From the NCBI RefSeq assembly GCF_025420585.1, contig NZ_JAOEGB010000015.1:62001-126000 (forward strand): DNA of 64,000 nt. Direction: 5' to 3'. This document shows positions 32,533 through 41,836 of this stretch, piece by piece. A program made the position numbers and the translations under genes. The notes under the pieces were generated by a model. That model did no database searches. It was given only the letters and a program-made list of their open reading frames with translations, and was not told the DNA's origin. The DNA is from Planotetraspora sp. A-T 1434. GTDB lineage: Bacteria; Actinomycetota; Actinomycetes; Streptosporangiales; Streptosporangiaceae. The first letter of the stretch is position 1, and each line of letters begins with the position of its first letter.

Positions 32533-33084
32533 ATGAACGACACCCACGTCACCCCCAAGCAGAGCGTCGCTCCGCTCCTTGTGCCGCTGGTCGTCGGCGG
32601 CCTGGTCGCCGTCGCGCTCGGCGTGTACGGCAGGGCGCACGCCCCCACCGGGTTCGCCGTCGGCGTGGCCGGGTTCTCCGGGCCGCTGGCCATGAAGGCC
32701 TGGCTCACCACCGGCGCGGCCCTCCTCGCGATCGTCCAGGTGCTGTCCGCCATGGCGATGTGGGGCAAGATCAAGGTCAGTGCAGCCTGGGTCGCGCTCC
32801 TGCACCGCTGGTCGGGCCGGATCGCGTTCCTGCTGACGATCCCCGTGGCGTTCCACTGCCTGTACTCGCTGGGCGCGCAGTACGACGTGCCCCGCGTGAT
32901 GATCCACTCGCTGCTCGGCTGCTTCTTCTACGGCGTCTTCACCGCGAAGATGCTGGCGCTGCCCCGGCGCGGCCTGCCTGGCTGGACGCTGCCGGTCCTC
33001 GGCGGCCTGGCCTTCACCGCGCTGATCGGTCTCTGGCTGACCTCGTCGTTCTGGTTCTTCACCACGATCGGCGTGCGGTTCTAG
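32533..33084 (+). CDS. DUF6529 family membrane protein (cytochrome b561-like)
   Basis: 183 aa with five hydrophobic segments. Conserved histidines in LLHRWSGR, VAFHCLYSLG and VMIHSLLGC are spaced as in b-type cytochrome membrane anchors, so heme binding is plausible but inferred. GGAG lies 6 bases before the ATG. It follows the exported protein gene closely and probably forms an operon with it, suggesting a periplasmic-facing redox or sensing unit. Confidence 0.75.
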   Translation: MNDTHVTPKQSVAPLLVPLVVGGLVAVALGVYGRAHAPTGFAVGVAGFSGPLAMKAWLTTGAALLAIVQVLSAMAMWGKIKVSAAWVALLHRWSGRIAFLLTIPVAFHCLYSLGAQYDVPRVMIHSLLGCFFYGVFTAKMLALPRRGLPGWTLPVLGGLAFTALIGLWLTSSFWFFTTIGVRF

Positions 33085-33093
33085 GGCGCTCCG

Positions 33094-33210
33094 CGCCAGA
33101 TCACGAAAGACGTCTCTCCTGGTCAGACCGCACCACCGGGAAGGTGTGCATGATCACGACATGGGTTGGCGCAGGTCGGGGCGGGTCACGGGGAAAGTGA
33201 GCATGATCAC
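33094..33210. repeat. 53-bp-period intergenic repeat, copy D (short)
   Basis: TGCATGATCAC at 33147 and AGCATGATCAC at 33200 are exactly 53 bp apart; a degenerate unit (8 of 11 matches) lies another 53 bp upstream at 33094. It sits in the convergent gap between the DUF6529 gene and the lyase gene. Confidence 0.7.
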
Positions 33211-34157
33211 GGCAAGGGGGGAGCGGGAGGGGTGAAGGAGGTCGGCCGGGGGAGGCCGGCGGCGCGGCCCTTGGCGGCGACCACGAGCGCCATCTTGCGC
33301 GAGGCCTCGTCGATCATCTCGTCGCCGAGCATGACGGCGCCCCGCTTCTCGACCGTCGTGTAGTAGTCGTAAGCGTCGAGGATGAGCTCGGCGTGGTCGT
33401 AGTCCTCCTGCGACGGCGCGAACACCTCGTTGGCGGCCTCCACCTGCGAGGGGTGCAGCACCCACTTGCCGTCGAACCCGAGCGCGGCGGCCCGGCGGGC
33501 CACTCTGCGGAAGCCGTCCAGGTCGCGGATCTGCAGGTACGGCCCGTCGATCGCCTGGAGATCATGAGCGCGGGCGGCCATCAGGATCCGCATGAGGATG
33601 TAGTGATAGGCGTCGCCCTCGCCGTACCCGGGCGGCTGCTCCCCCACCACCAGCGTCCGCATGCCGATCGAGGCCATGAAGTCGGCGGGGCCGAAGACCA
33701 GCGTCTCCAGCCGCGGCGACGCGCCCGCGATGTCGTCCACGTTGACGAGCCCGCGGGCGTTCTCGATCTGGGCCTCGATCCCGATCCGGCCCTCGGGCAG
33801 CCCGGTGGCCCGCTCGATCTGGCCCAGCAGGGTGTCGAGCCAGGCCACGTGGGAGGCGTCCTGGACCTTCGGCAGCATGACGCAGTCGAGCCGGTCCCCC
33901 GCGCTCTCGACGACCTCGATGACGTCGCGGTAGGTCCACTCGGTGGTCAGGTCGTTCACCCGGACGACGACGGTCTTTCCCGTCCAGTCGCCCTCGCGGA
34001 GCGCGCCGGCGACGTTCTTGCGCGCGTCCTCCTTCGCGCCGGGCGCGACGGAGTCCTCCAGGTCGAGGAACACCTCGTCGGCCGCCAGACCCTGGGCCTT
34101 CTCCAGAAACCGGGGGTTGCTTCCGGGCACCGCGAGGCAGGAACGTCGAGCACGCAT
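33207..34157 (-). CDS. HpcH/HpaI aldolase/citrate lyase family protein (CoA-ester lyase)
   Basis: 316 aa, a TIM-barrel lyase related to CitE and malyl-CoA lyase. Seen: RSCLAVPGSNPRFLEKA at the start, DLEDSVAPGAKEDAR (metal/CoA region), VMLPKVQ, IGIEAQIENARGL (metal-binding Glu) and the C-terminal WVLHPSQVEAANEVF. It probably cleaves malyl-CoA, citramalyl-CoA or a related ester; the exact substrate cannot be told. The ATG at 34157 is used; a GTG two codons upstream is equally possible, and no ribosome-binding site is seen. Confidence 0.88.
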   Translation of the reverse strand: MRARRSCLAVPGSNPRFLEKAQGLAADEVFLDLEDSVAPGAKEDARKNVAGALREGDWTGKTVVVRVNDLTTEWTYRDVIEVVESAGDRLDCVMLPKVQDASHVAWLDTLLGQIERATGLPEGRIGIEAQIENARGLVNVDDIAGASPRLETLVFGPADFMASIGMRTLVVGEQPPGYGEGDAYHYILMRILMAARAHDLQAIDGPYLQIRDLDGFRRVARRAAALGFDGKWVLHPSQVEAANEVFAPSQEDYDHAELILDAYDYYTTVEKRGAVMLGDEMIDEASRKMALVVAAKGRAAGLPRPTSFTPPAPPLP

Positions 34158-34389
34158 GGCCACACGCTAGCGAGGGTCGCCCCAATCGTCGCGTCCGGGG
34201 GGGCGCGGCACCGCCTTCGTAGGCGGCCTTCGTAGGACCACCACAAGTGCCGCACGCGGAGCGGCCCTCTTTCGCTTGTACGGCAGGTCAGCCCCTGTCG
34301 ATTCACTACAAATCAGGCCAAGTGTTCTTGGCTCCGCCCTCGTACGGCTTTCGCCACGGCCGGCGAACAATGGACAGCGGTAAAAGGGT

Positions 34390-34413
34390 CCTCCGCGCTG
34401 GGACAGGCGGAGG
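34390..34413 (+). promoter_or_regulatory. hairpin in the bioY leader
   Basis: Arms CCTCCGC (34390-34396) and GCGGAGG (34407-34413) with a 10-base loop, ending 24 bases before the bioY start. It could affect translation or mark an attenuator. The rest of 34158-34389 holds only a small direct repeat of GCCTTCGTAGG near 34210-34235. Confidence 0.35.
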
Positions 34414-34437
34414 CAACGAGTGAAAAGGGAGCCAGCG

Positions 34438-35049
34438 ATGGCCAACGCCGCCACGGGGGGCCGCCCCGCCGTACTGTCCGACCTCATTCCCGCCATCCCC
34501 GAGATTTCCGCCATGTCAGGAACGGCGCGGGCCCGCGTCCGGGACGCCGCACTGATCGTCGCGGGTGCCGCGTTGACCGGCCTGGCGGCGCAGCTCAGCG
34601 TGCCGGTGCCCGGCTCCCCGGTTCCGGTGACCGGCCAGACCTTCGCGGTCGTGCTTGCCGGCGCCGCGCTGGGCCTCAACCGGGCGGCGCTGAGCATGGC
34701 GTTCTACGCGATCGCGGGTGTGGCCGGGGTGCCGTGGTTCGTCGGGGGCAGCCACGGCTTCGGCGGCGCGACCTTCGGTTACGTCCTCGGGTTCATCGCG
34801 GCCGCCGCTCTCGTGGGCTGGCTCGCCGAGCGCGGCGGCGACCGCACGGTGGCCCGCACGGTCGGGACCATGGTCCTCGGCAACCTGGTGATCTACGCCT
34901 TCGGGCTTCCCGTGCTCATCGCGGTGACGCACATGGACCTCGGGACCGCCCTCGTCGAGGGTGCCGCGAAGTTCCTGATCGGCGACGCCCTGAAGATCGC
35001 CATCGCGGCCGGCCTCCTGCCCGCCGCGTGGTGGCTGACCCGCCGTTAG
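34438..35049 (+). CDS. bioY: biotin transporter substrate-binding protein BioY
   Basis: 203 aa, the S-component of an ECF biotin transporter, with about six membrane segments. The family signature is clear: LSVPVPGSPVPVTGQTFAVVLAGAALG, then GVPWFVGGSHGF and the C-terminal KFLIGDALKIAIAAGL. AGGGAG lies 7 bases before the ATG. No bioM/bioN genes are adjacent, so it must use shared energising modules encoded elsewhere or act alone; that is inference. Confidence 0.93.
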   Translation: MANAATGGRPAVLSDLIPAIPEISAMSGTARARVRDAALIVAGAALTGLAAQLSVPVPGSPVPVTGQTFAVVLAGAALGLNRAALSMAFYAIAGVAGVPWFVGGSHGFGGATFGYVLGFIAAAALVGWLAERGGDRTVARTVGTMVLGNLVIYAFGLPVLIAVTHMDLGTALVEGAAKFLIGDALKIAIAAGLLPAAWWLTRR

Positions 35050-35183
35050 GCCAGATCTCCCGGGTCAGAGCTCCGCGAGGAACGCCGGGACGCGGTCCCG
35101 CATGAGGTCCGCCGGAGGACTGCCGTCGTGGAAGAGGATCGCTCCCATGCTCGGCCGGTCGGGCCGTGTGAAAGGCTGCCGGC

Positions 35184-35552
35184 ATGAGCCTGCCGCTGAT
35201 CGAAGAGGGCGCGAAGAAGTCCGGCATCCTGTGGATCGCGCTTCCCTCCGGCAGGCGGCTGGCCTGGCACGCGTGGCACGACGGCGCCATCTACGTCGTG
35301 ACGGGCGGCGGCGAGCAGGACCTGCCCGGCCTGGTGGAGGCCGCCGAGGTCGAGATCATCCTTCGCAGCAAGGACAACGGGGCCGAGCTGGTCCGGTTCC
35401 CGGCCTCCGTCGAGGTCGTCGACCAGGCGGAGGCGGCCGAGGCAGTGGCCGTGCTGGCCAAGGAGCGCCTCAACGCCCCCGACGCGGCCGGCCTGGTCAG
35501 CCGCTGGGCCGCCCACTCGGCAGTCGTACGGCTGACGCCTCGGGAGCCGTAG
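35184..35552 (+). CDS. conserved hypothetical protein
   Basis: 122 aa, beginning MSLPLIEEGAKKSGILWIAL and containing an Ala/Glu/Val-rich second half. The pattern of short strands (LAWHAWHDGAIYVVTGGGEQ) is reminiscent of split beta-barrel proteins, but no catalytic or cofactor motif is visible. No signal peptide. Its 3' end overlaps the convergent EamA gene by 56 bp. Function unknown. Confidence 0.75.
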   Translation: MSLPLIEEGAKKSGILWIALPSGRRLAWHAWHDGAIYVVTGGGEQDLPGLVEAAEVEIILRSKDNGAELVRFPASVEVVDQAEAAEAVAVLAKERLNAPDAAGLVSRWAAHSAVVRLTPREP

Positions 35553-36462
35553 CCGCGGCGGGCGAGAGCCGTACGGTAACGGACTGGGCGATCAGGGCGC
35601 CCGTGAGGACGATGACCCCTCCGGTGATCTGGGCGGCGCCGAGGTGCTCACCCAGGAGGACCCAGGCGATGACGGCGCCCGCGATGACCTCCACCGACGC
35701 GACCGTGGCCCCGACGGCGGCCGACAGGCGGCGGACCGCGGTGACCCCCGTGACGTACGCCGCGACGGTGGCGATCAGGATCAGCCAGACAGTGGCGCCG
35801 AGCACCGGCAGGGTGTGGCCGCCGAGGGTGGCGGCTCCGGCGAACGCTGACCAGGGGATCTGCCACGGCCGGGAGATTGGCAGGAGGACGACCGCCGACC
35901 CCGCCATGCCCCACGCGATGAGGCCCAGCGTGTCGACGTCGTCCGAGAAGGAGTCGCTCAGCAGGAAGTAACCGGCGCAGCAGGCGGACGCGATCACGGC
36001 CAGCAGGAGGCCGAGGGCGTCCAGCCGCAGCCCCTCCCAGACCTGCACGACGATCGCCAGGCCGACCACCGCGATGAGCGCGCCGAGGTAGGCCGTTCGC
36101 GGCAGCCGTACCCGCCGGACGAACCGCACCCAGAGCGCCACCATCACCGGCGAGGTGTACTCGATGAGCAGCGTGACGCCGACCGGCAGCCGCGTGATGG
36201 CGAGGAAGAACAGGGCCTGCACGGCCGCCACCGCCACGACGGCGTAGGCCGCGAAGAACAGCAGCCGGTCGCGCGGGATGCGCAGGGCACGCGGGCGGGC
36301 GATCGCGAGCACGACGAGGAGGATCAGGCCCGCTCCGGCCATCCGGACCCAGACGGCCTCGAGCGGCGTGAGTCCGGCGGCTCCGAGGAATTTCGCCATC
36401 GGACCCGAGAATCCGAAGCACAGGGCAGAAACGACCGCGATCCCCAGACCCACAGCCTTCAC
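35497..36462 (-). CDS. EamA family (DMT) transporter
   Basis: 321 aa with ten hydrophobic segments in two EamA repeats; seen are the first-helix pattern SALCFGFSGPMAKFL, the LIEYTSPVMVALWVRF segment that ends repeat one, and ASVEVIAGAVIAWVLLGEHL in repeat two. Drug/metabolite exporters of this type move amino acids or other metabolites outward; the substrate is unknown. GTG start at 36462. It is divergent from the MgtE_N/CBS gene and overlaps the convergent hypothetical gene by 56 bp. Confidence 0.9.
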   Translation of the reverse strand: MKAVGLGIAVVSALCFGFSGPMAKFLGAAGLTPLEAVWVRMAGAGLILLVVLAIARPRALRIPRDRLLFFAAYAVVAVAAVQALFFLAITRLPVGVTLLIEYTSPVMVALWVRFVRRVRLPRTAYLGALIAVVGLAIVVQVWEGLRLDALGLLLAVIASACCAGYFLLSDSFSDDVDTLGLIAWGMAGSAVVLLPISRPWQIPWSAFAGAATLGGHTLPVLGATVWLILIATVAAYVTGVTAVRRLSAAVGATVASVEVIAGAVIAWVLLGEHLGAAQITGGVIVLTGALIAQSVTVRLSPAAATAPEASAVRLPSGRPSG

Positions 36463-36540
36463 CGTCCATGTAATTACTGTTGAAGGCCTTTGATCCTGTC
36501 ATATCAGCAAGTTGCTCGCATCTCCGCGTAACCTGACAGC

Positions 36541-37746
36541 GTGGATCGGATCTTCGTGGCCCGGCTGGCCGGGCTCGCGGTCTTCGATCCGGCCGGAGAC
36601 AAGATCGGCCGGATCCGGGACGTCGTGGTCTCGCTGCGCGGCCCGCTGCCGCCGCGGGTCCATGGCTTCGTGGTCGAGGTCCAGCCACGCCGCCGGGTGT
36701 TCCTGCCGATCACCCGCATCACGAGCATCGAGGCCGGCGCGGTCATCTTCACCGGCAAGCTCAACATGCGCCGGTTCGAGCGGCGGGACGCCGAGACGCT
36801 CGCCATCGGGGAGATGCTCGACCTCGGCGTCGAGTACAAGGGCGAGCCGGTGACCGTGCACGACCTCGCCATGGAGCAGCCGCGGCCGTCCGAGTGGCTG
36901 ATCTCCAAGGTGGCCGTCCGGCGCGGGTCCCGGCGCAGGGGCGAGACGCTCATCGTCGACTGGGACGAGGTCACCGGGTTCGGGGTCACCCAGAAGGACC
37001 AGGGCGCGGCCAACCTGCTCGCCGCCTTCGAGACGCTGCGCCCGGCCGACCTGGCCAACATGCTGCACGAGCTGCCGCGCAAGCGGATGGCCGAGGTCGC
37101 CTCCGCGCTCGACGACGACCGGCTCGCGGACGTGCTCGAAGAGCTCCCCGAGCGCGACCAGGTGATCGTGCTGAGCCAGCTCCACCGGGAACGGGCCGCC
37201 GACGTGCTGGAGGAGATGGCCCCCGACGACGCCGCCGACCTGCTCCAGGAGCTCCCGAGCGACCAGGCGGAGTCGCTGCTGCGGCTGATGGTGCCCGAGG
37301 AGGCCGCCCCCCTGCGGCGGCTGCTGACGTACGACGAGGACACGGCCGGCGGCATGATGACCACCGAGCCGGTGATCCTGCCGCCCAACGCCACCGTGGC
37401 GGAGGCACTCGCGCACATCCGGCAGCGGGAGCAGACCCCGGCGGTCGCCGCCCAGGTGTACGTCACCCGGCCGCCGACCGAGACCCCGACCGGGCGGTTC
37501 CTGGGCGTCGCCCACTTCCAGCGGCTGCTCAGAGAGCCGCCGTCGACGCTGCTCGGGGCCGTGATAGACATCAGCGTGGATCCGATCAGGCCCGAGCTGA
37601 CCGTCACGGAGGTGGCGGCCTACCTCGCGACGTACAACCTGGTCGCGATCCCCGTCGTGGACGAGCTCGGGCGGCTGCTCGGCGCGGTGACCGTCGACGA
37701 CGTGGTCGACCACATGCTGCCGGCAGACTGGCGGGAGAGACATTGA
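36541..37746 (+). CDS. soluble MgtE N-domain and CBS-domain protein
   Basis: 401 aa. Residues 1 to about 130 hold PRC-barrel-like segments (FDPAGDKIGRIRDVVVSL). About 155-260 is the helical MgtE N-domain (LRPADLANMLHELPRKR, VLEEMAPDDAADLLQELP). About 270-395 is a CBS pair (DTAGGMMTTEPVILPPNATV, PVVDELGRLLGAVTVDDVVDHM). The membrane channel domain of MgtE is absent, so this is a cytosolic relative, perhaps a Mg2+ or nucleotide sensor. It starts GTG without a visible ribosome-binding site, and its stop overlaps the DUF1003 start (TTGA). Confidence 0.9.
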   Translation: MDRIFVARLAGLAVFDPAGDKIGRIRDVVVSLRGPLPPRVHGFVVEVQPRRRVFLPITRITSIEAGAVIFTGKLNMRRFERRDAETLAIGEMLDLGVEYKGEPVTVHDLAMEQPRPSEWLISKVAVRRGSRRRGETLIVDWDEVTGFGVTQKDQGAANLLAAFETLRPADLANMLHELPRKRMAEVASALDDDRLADVLEELPERDQVIVLSQLHRERAADVLEEMAPDDAADLLQELPSDQAESLLRLMVPEEAAPLRRLLTYDEDTAGGMMTTEPVILPPNATVAEALAHIRQREQTPAVAAQVYVTRPPTETPTGRFLGVAHFQRLLREPPSTLLGAVIDISVDPIRPELTVTEVAAYLATYNLVAIPVVDELGRLLGAVTVDDVVDHMLPADWRERH

Positions 37747-38210
37747 CCGAGCGCCTCGACCAGCCCCGCGAGCTGACCACCCGCTTGCGGCCGTACTACG
37801 ACCCGGAGGCGTTCGGACGGCTGTCGGAGCGGATCGCGCGGTTCCTCGGCACGGCCCGCTTCATCGTCTACATGACCGTGTTCGTCGGGTGCTGGATCCT
37901 GTGGAACGCCCTGGCGCCGCACAAGTTCGACCCGTACCCGTTCATCTTCCTCACGCTCATGCTCTCCCTCCAGGCGTCGTACGCGGCGCCGCTGATCCTG
38001 CTCGCGCAGAGCCGGCAGGCCGACCGCGACCGGGTCCAGTACGAGCAGGACCGGATGACGGCCGAGCGCGACCAGGCGGAGATCGAATACCTCACCAGGG
38101 AGATCGCGAGCCTGCGCATCGCCCTCAGCGAGGTCGCCACCAGGGACTACATCCGATCCGAGCTCCAGCGGCTCCAGGACGAACTCGGCGGGAAGGCCAC
38201 CTCTCCGTAA
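37743..38210 (+). CDS. DUF1003 family membrane protein
   Basis: 155 aa. Two transmembrane helices (FIVYMTVFVGCWILWNAL, and FIFLTLMLSLQASYAAPLILL) are joined by the family loop with DPYPF, followed by an acidic/basic coiled coil (RVQYEQDRMTAERDQAEIEY). It starts at TTG overlapping the stop of the MgtE_N/CBS gene by 4 bases. The same pairing occurs near mrp in mycobacteria, so a joint function is likely; it is not characterised. Confidence 0.88.
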   Translation: MTERLDQPRELTTRLRPYYDPEAFGRLSERIARFLGTARFIVYMTVFVGCWILWNALAPHKFDPYPFIFLTLMLSLQASYAAPLILLAQSRQADRDRVQYEQDRMTAERDQAEIEYLTREIASLRIALSEVATRDYIRSELQRLQDELGGKATSP

Positions 38211-38274
38211 CCGGCGCGGGAACGCGCCCCACCCGGTGGTCAGAGGACCTCGGCTGAGTCCATAGCATGGATCC

Positions 38275-39417
38275 ATGGCACCATCCCCAGAACTGGTAAC
38301 GGCTGCGCTGGCGACGGTCAACGATCCGGAGATCCGCCGGCCGATCACCGACCTTGACATGGTCAAGAGCGTCGACATCTCCCCGGACGGGGTGGTGCGC
38401 GTCGGCGTGTTCCTTACCGTCGCGGGCTGCCCGATGCGGGACACCATCACGCGCGACGTCACGGCCGCGGTCTCCAAGCTCGACGGCGTCACCCGTGTCC
38501 ACGTGGACATGGACGTCATGAGCGCCGAGCAGCGCAAGACCCTGCAGACCAAGCTGCGCGGCGACCGGGGGCCGGAGAAGGAGATCCCGTTCGCCAAGCC
38601 GGGGTCGCTGACCCGCGTGTTCGCGGTCGCCAGCGGCAAGGGCGGCGTCGGCAAGTCGTCCGTCACCGTCAACCTCGCCGCCTCGATGGCCGCGTCCGGC
38701 CTCAAGGTCGGCATCGTGGACGCCGACATCTACGGCCACTCGGTGCCCCGCATGCTCGGCGTCAGCGAGCGGCCGACCAAGGTCGAGGACATGATCATGC
38801 CGCCGCTGGCGCATGACATCAAGGTCATCTCGGTCGGCATGTTCAAGCCCGAGGGCAACACTCCGGTGGTCTGGCGAGGCCCCATGCTCGACCGGGCGCT
38901 GCACCAGTTCCTGGCCGACGTCTACTGGGGCGACCTCGACGTCCTGCTCATGGACCTGCCCCCGGGCACCGGCGACATCGCGATCTCGGTTGCCCAGCGG
39001 ATGCCGTCGGCGGAGATCCTGGTCGTCACGACCCCGCAGCAGGCGGCCGCCGAGGTCGCCGAGCGGGCCGGCTCGATCGCGGCGCAGACCCACCAGCAGA
39101 TCGCGGGCGTCATCGAGAACATGGCGTGGCTGCCCTGCCCGCACTGCGACGAGCGCATCGCGGTCTTCGGCGAGGGCGGCGGCCAGACGGTGGCCGACGC
39201 GCTGACCCGCACGCTGGGCTCCCGGGTGCCGCTGCTCGGCCAGGTGCCGATCGACCTGCGGCTCCGCGAGGGCAGCGACGAGGGCAAGCCGCTCGTCCTG
39301 ACCGACCCCGACGCACCGGCCGCGGCCGAGCTGCGCCGGATCGCGGCGGGCCTGAGCAAGAAGTCCACCAGCCTCAAGGGCCTGAAGCTGGACATCTCGC
39401 CCGCCGCCAGACACTGA
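38275..39417 (+). CDS. mrp: Mrp/NBP35 family Fe-S cluster carrier ATPase
   Basis: 380 aa. An N-terminal MIP18/DUF59 domain (LATVNDPEIRRPITDLDMV) precedes a deviant Walker A SGKGGVGKSSV, a DADIYG motif, LLMDLPPGTGD and the CPHC pair that binds a bridging Fe-S cluster between subunits. It carries or inserts Fe-S clusters in apoproteins. It starts ATG and is convergent with the sigE-htrA-tatB operon, as in mycobacteria. Confidence 0.95.
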   Translation: MAPSPELVTAALATVNDPEIRRPITDLDMVKSVDISPDGVVRVGVFLTVAGCPMRDTITRDVTAAVSKLDGVTRVHVDMDVMSAEQRKTLQTKLRGDRGPEKEIPFAKPGSLTRVFAVASGKGGVGKSSVTVNLAASMAASGLKVGIVDADIYGHSVPRMLGVSERPTKVEDMIMPPLAHDIKVISVGMFKPEGNTPVVWRGPMLDRALHQFLADVYWGDLDVLLMDLPPGTGDIAISVAQRMPSAEILVVTTPQQAAAEVAERAGSIAAQTHQQIAGVIENMAWLPCPHCDERIAVFGEGGGQTVADALTRTLGSRVPLLGQVPIDLRLREGSDEGKPLVLTDPDAPAAAELRRIAAGLSKKSTSLKGLKLDISPAARH

Positions 39418-39590
39418 CAACACGCCCGGCCGTGCCGAGCCTCACTCCGGGCCGGCTGCCCCACCCGCGCCCCCGACCGGCTCCGCACGCTGGACGGGCA
39501 TCGCGCTGGTGGGCCGTACGGGTAGCGGGCAATCGTCGCCATGCGTCGCTGACGCGTTCGCCCGCTCTCGGTCCTCCGCCTGGGCGAGGG

Positions 39591-39938
39591 TCAGGTCGCC
39601 TCGCTGTCGTACGGCGGGATCTCGCCGAACGACAGCTCGGGCTCGGCGGCCGCCTGGATGTACGGTTCCGGGGCGGCGGGCGCGTTCCAGTCGTTCTCGA
39701 GGTCGTCGAGCAGGTGTTTCCGCACGAAGGTCTTCGGGTTCAGGTCGGCCGGGTCGAAGTTGGAGAACTCCGGCCCGAGGTTCGCCTGAAGATCCGCCTT
39801 GGCGTTGTTGGCCATCTGCCGTAGCTGCCGCAGCGTCCGGCCCGCCTGCGACGCCGCCTGCGGCAGCTTGTCGGGGCCGAAGACGAGCAGGGCGATCACC
39901 ACGAGCGCCAGAAGCTCCGGCCAGCCCAGTCCGAACAC
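39591..39938 (-). CDS. tatB: Sec-independent protein translocase subunit TatB
   Basis: 115 aa. One N-terminal membrane helix with the family pattern MFGLGWPELLALVVIALLVF then GPDKLP, an amphipathic helix (AASQAGRTLRQLRQMANNAK), and a disordered acidic C-terminus. It forms the twin-arginine receptor complex with TatC. GTG start at 39938. It is the last gene of the sigE, anti-sigma, htrA, tatB cluster, 43 bp after htrA. Confidence 0.93.
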   Translation of the reverse strand: MFGLGWPELLALVVIALLVFGPDKLPQAASQAGRTLRQLRQMANNAKADLQANLGPEFSNFDPADLNPKTFVRKHLLDDLENDWNAPAAPEPYIQAAAEPELSFGEIPPYDSEAT

Positions 39939-39981
39939 GGTGATCTCCTTCTGAGGCGATGACTGGTTTCAGCCTAATCGG

Positions 39982-41232
39982 TCACGAGGGCTGGGCGGTC
40001 GGGGCAGGGGCCGCTCCGATGGTCACCGCGGCGACCTTCTCCTGACCGTCGTGCTGGAACTTGATGGTCACCCTGTCCCCGGGGGCCTTGCTCCGGATCG
40101 TGACGATCAGCTCCCGGCTGTCGCCGACCGGGTGGCCGTCGACCTCAAGGATGATGTCCCCGGCCCGCAGGCCCGCCTGGTCGGCCGGGCCGCCGGGCGT
40201 GACCGGCGCGGCCCCGCCCTCGGCCTGCGTCGCGATCCGCACTCCCGTGCCCTGGTAGCCCTGGTCGATGGTGATCCCGATCCGGGAGGTCCTCGCCGTG
40301 CCGGTGCTGATCAGCTCCTGGGCGATCCGGCGGACGTGGTTGACGGGGATCGCGAAGCCGAGGCCGATGCTTCCGGCCTGCTGGCCCGCCGGCGCGCCGC
40401 CGACCGTGGCGATCGCCGAGTTGACGCCGATCACCTCGCCGGCCGCGTTGACCAGCGGCCCACCCGAGTTGCCGGGATTGATGGCGGCGTCGGTCTGGAT
40501 CGCGTTGATCAGCGCGTAGTCCGAGCCGGTCGAGCCGCCCGCCTCCACGGGACGGTTGAGCGAGCTGACGATGCCCGTGGTGACGGTGCCGGACAGGCCG
40601 AGCGGCGAGCCGATCGCGATGACCGGATCGCCCACGACCACACTGTCGGAGTTGCCGAGAGGAAGCTCCGGGGCGGTGACCGGGGCGTCGGGCTTGACAA
40701 CGGCGATGTCCGAGTTCGGGTCCCGCCCGACGACCCTGGCGCCCGTCGAGCTGCGGTCGTTGTAGCGGATCCGGATCTCGCCGCCGTCTCCGGCGACGGC
40801 GACCACGTGGTTGTTGGTCACGATGTAGCCGCCCTTGATGACGAACCCCGACCCCGTGCCCGCCTCCGCGCTGCTCTTGACCTCGAGGGAGACGACGCTG
40901 GGCAGAACCTTGGCCGCCACCCCGGCGACCGACTCCGGGGCGCGGCCCGTCAGAGCGCTCGGCGGCGCGCTGAGGGTGTATCCGGGGTCGGTGCCCGCCG
41001 GGGGACGCGTCAACAGGAACGTGCCCCAGCTCGCGACGCCGCCCGACACGAGCGCGATGACCACGGCCAGGGCGGCGTAGAGCCCCACCCGGCGCGGGGC
41101 GGGAGCCGTACCGGCCAGTGGCGGGGGAGGCGGCGCCCAGCCCGGGCCCATGCCGTACGCGCCCTGCGGCGGGTTCGCGGGGTAGAAGTCGGGCCGGTCC
41201 GACGCGTCATAGGGACGCGTTTGGTCGGTCAT
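39982..41232 (-). CDS. htrA: HtrA/DegP-type trypsin-like serine protease with PDZ domain
   Basis: 416 aa. A short Pro-rich cytosolic tail, one membrane helix (about residues 50-70), a trypsin-like domain with His (TNNHVVA), Asp (NSDIAVV) and Ser (GNSGGPL) triad, and a C-terminal PDZ domain (AGLRAGDIILEVDGHPV). It degrades or refolds damaged envelope proteins and belongs to the sigmaE stress response. The ATG at 41232 has GAGGAG upstream. It lies 61 bp after the anti-sigma gene. Confidence 0.95.
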   Translation of the reverse strand: MTDQTRPYDASDRPDFYPANPPQGAYGMGPGWAPPPPPLAGTAPAPRRVGLYAALAVVIALVSGGVASWGTFLLTRPPAGTDPGYTLSAPPSALTGRAPESVAGVAAKVLPSVVSLEVKSSAEAGTGSGFVIKGGYIVTNNHVVAVAGDGGEIRIRYNDRSSTGARVVGRDPNSDIAVVKPDAPVTAPELPLGNSDSVVVGDPVIAIGSPLGLSGTVTTGIVSSLNRPVEAGGSTGSDYALINAIQTDAAINPGNSGGPLVNAAGEVIGVNSAIATVGGAPAGQQAGSIGLGFAIPVNHVRRIAQELISTGTARTSRIGITIDQGYQGTGVRIATQAEGGAAPVTPGGPADQAGLRAGDIILEVDGHPVGDSRELIVTIRSKAPGDRVTIKFQHDGQEKVAAVTIGAAPAPTAQPS

Positions 41233-41293
41233 CGGGGAAACTCCTCGCACGACGGGCTAGCTGTAAGGCCCGATCGTATGCGGTCTCCCCGTA

Positions 41294-41836
41294 TCAGCGC
41301 GAAGGCTCCGGGGTGACGCTGTGTGACGGCGTGGGGGACGTCTTCACCAGTGGCGCCTGGTTGAAGAGCACCACCGGCGACGGGTCCTGGTGGGCGGCCG
41401 AGCCGCCGACCATGAACATCGTGCCGAGCGCCACGGCCGCCGAGGCCACTCCCACCGCGACGTAGCCCGCCCGTCTCGTCCGGGTCGAACGCCCGGGCCC
41501 GGATGAACCGGACACACGCCGTGGCCGGTTGTCCAGCGGGGCGATGCCGTGCATTCCGGGCAGCCCGTTGGAGGCGAAGGCCGGGTGGTCGGGAAAGGGC
41601 CGCATTCGTGGCGGCAGCGGCCCTCCGGGCTCGGACATGCGGAGCAACGACATCGTCAGGTCCACCGGCATGGCCGGCGGGTCCATCGACCGCAGGCGGC
41701 TCTTCAGCGTCCGCAGCGCGTCGACCTCGGCGCGGCAGTCCGCGCAGAATGTCAGGTGCGCCAGCGCCCGCTCCCGGTCGTTGTGACCCAGCTCGCCGTC
41801 GATGAGCGCGGAGACGCGCTCCCCAAGATGACTCAT
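41294..41836 (-). CDS. zinc-binding anti-sigma factor of SigE
   Basis: 180 aa. The N-terminal ZAS domain has the motif HLTFCADC (H-X3-C-X2-C) after [17 protein letters not shown], which would clamp SigE. A disordered linker leads to a membrane helix ([20 protein letters not shown], about residues 127-147) and a short Pro/Ser/Thr-rich outer tail. Its ATG overlaps the sigE stop by 4 bases, so sigma and anti-sigma are made in step. It corresponds in position to mycobacterial RseA. The presence of a membrane helix is notable, as the mycobacterial protein is described as soluble. Confidence 0.9.
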   Translation of the reverse strand: MSHLGERVSALIDGELGHNDRERALAHLTFCADCRAEVDALRTLKSRLRSMDPPAMPVDLTMSLLRMSEPGGPLPPRMRPFPDHPAFASNGLPGMHGIAPLDNRPRRVSGSSGPGRSTRTRRAGYVAVGVASAAVALGTMFMVGGSAAHQDPSPVVLFNQAPLVKTSPTPSHSVTPEPSR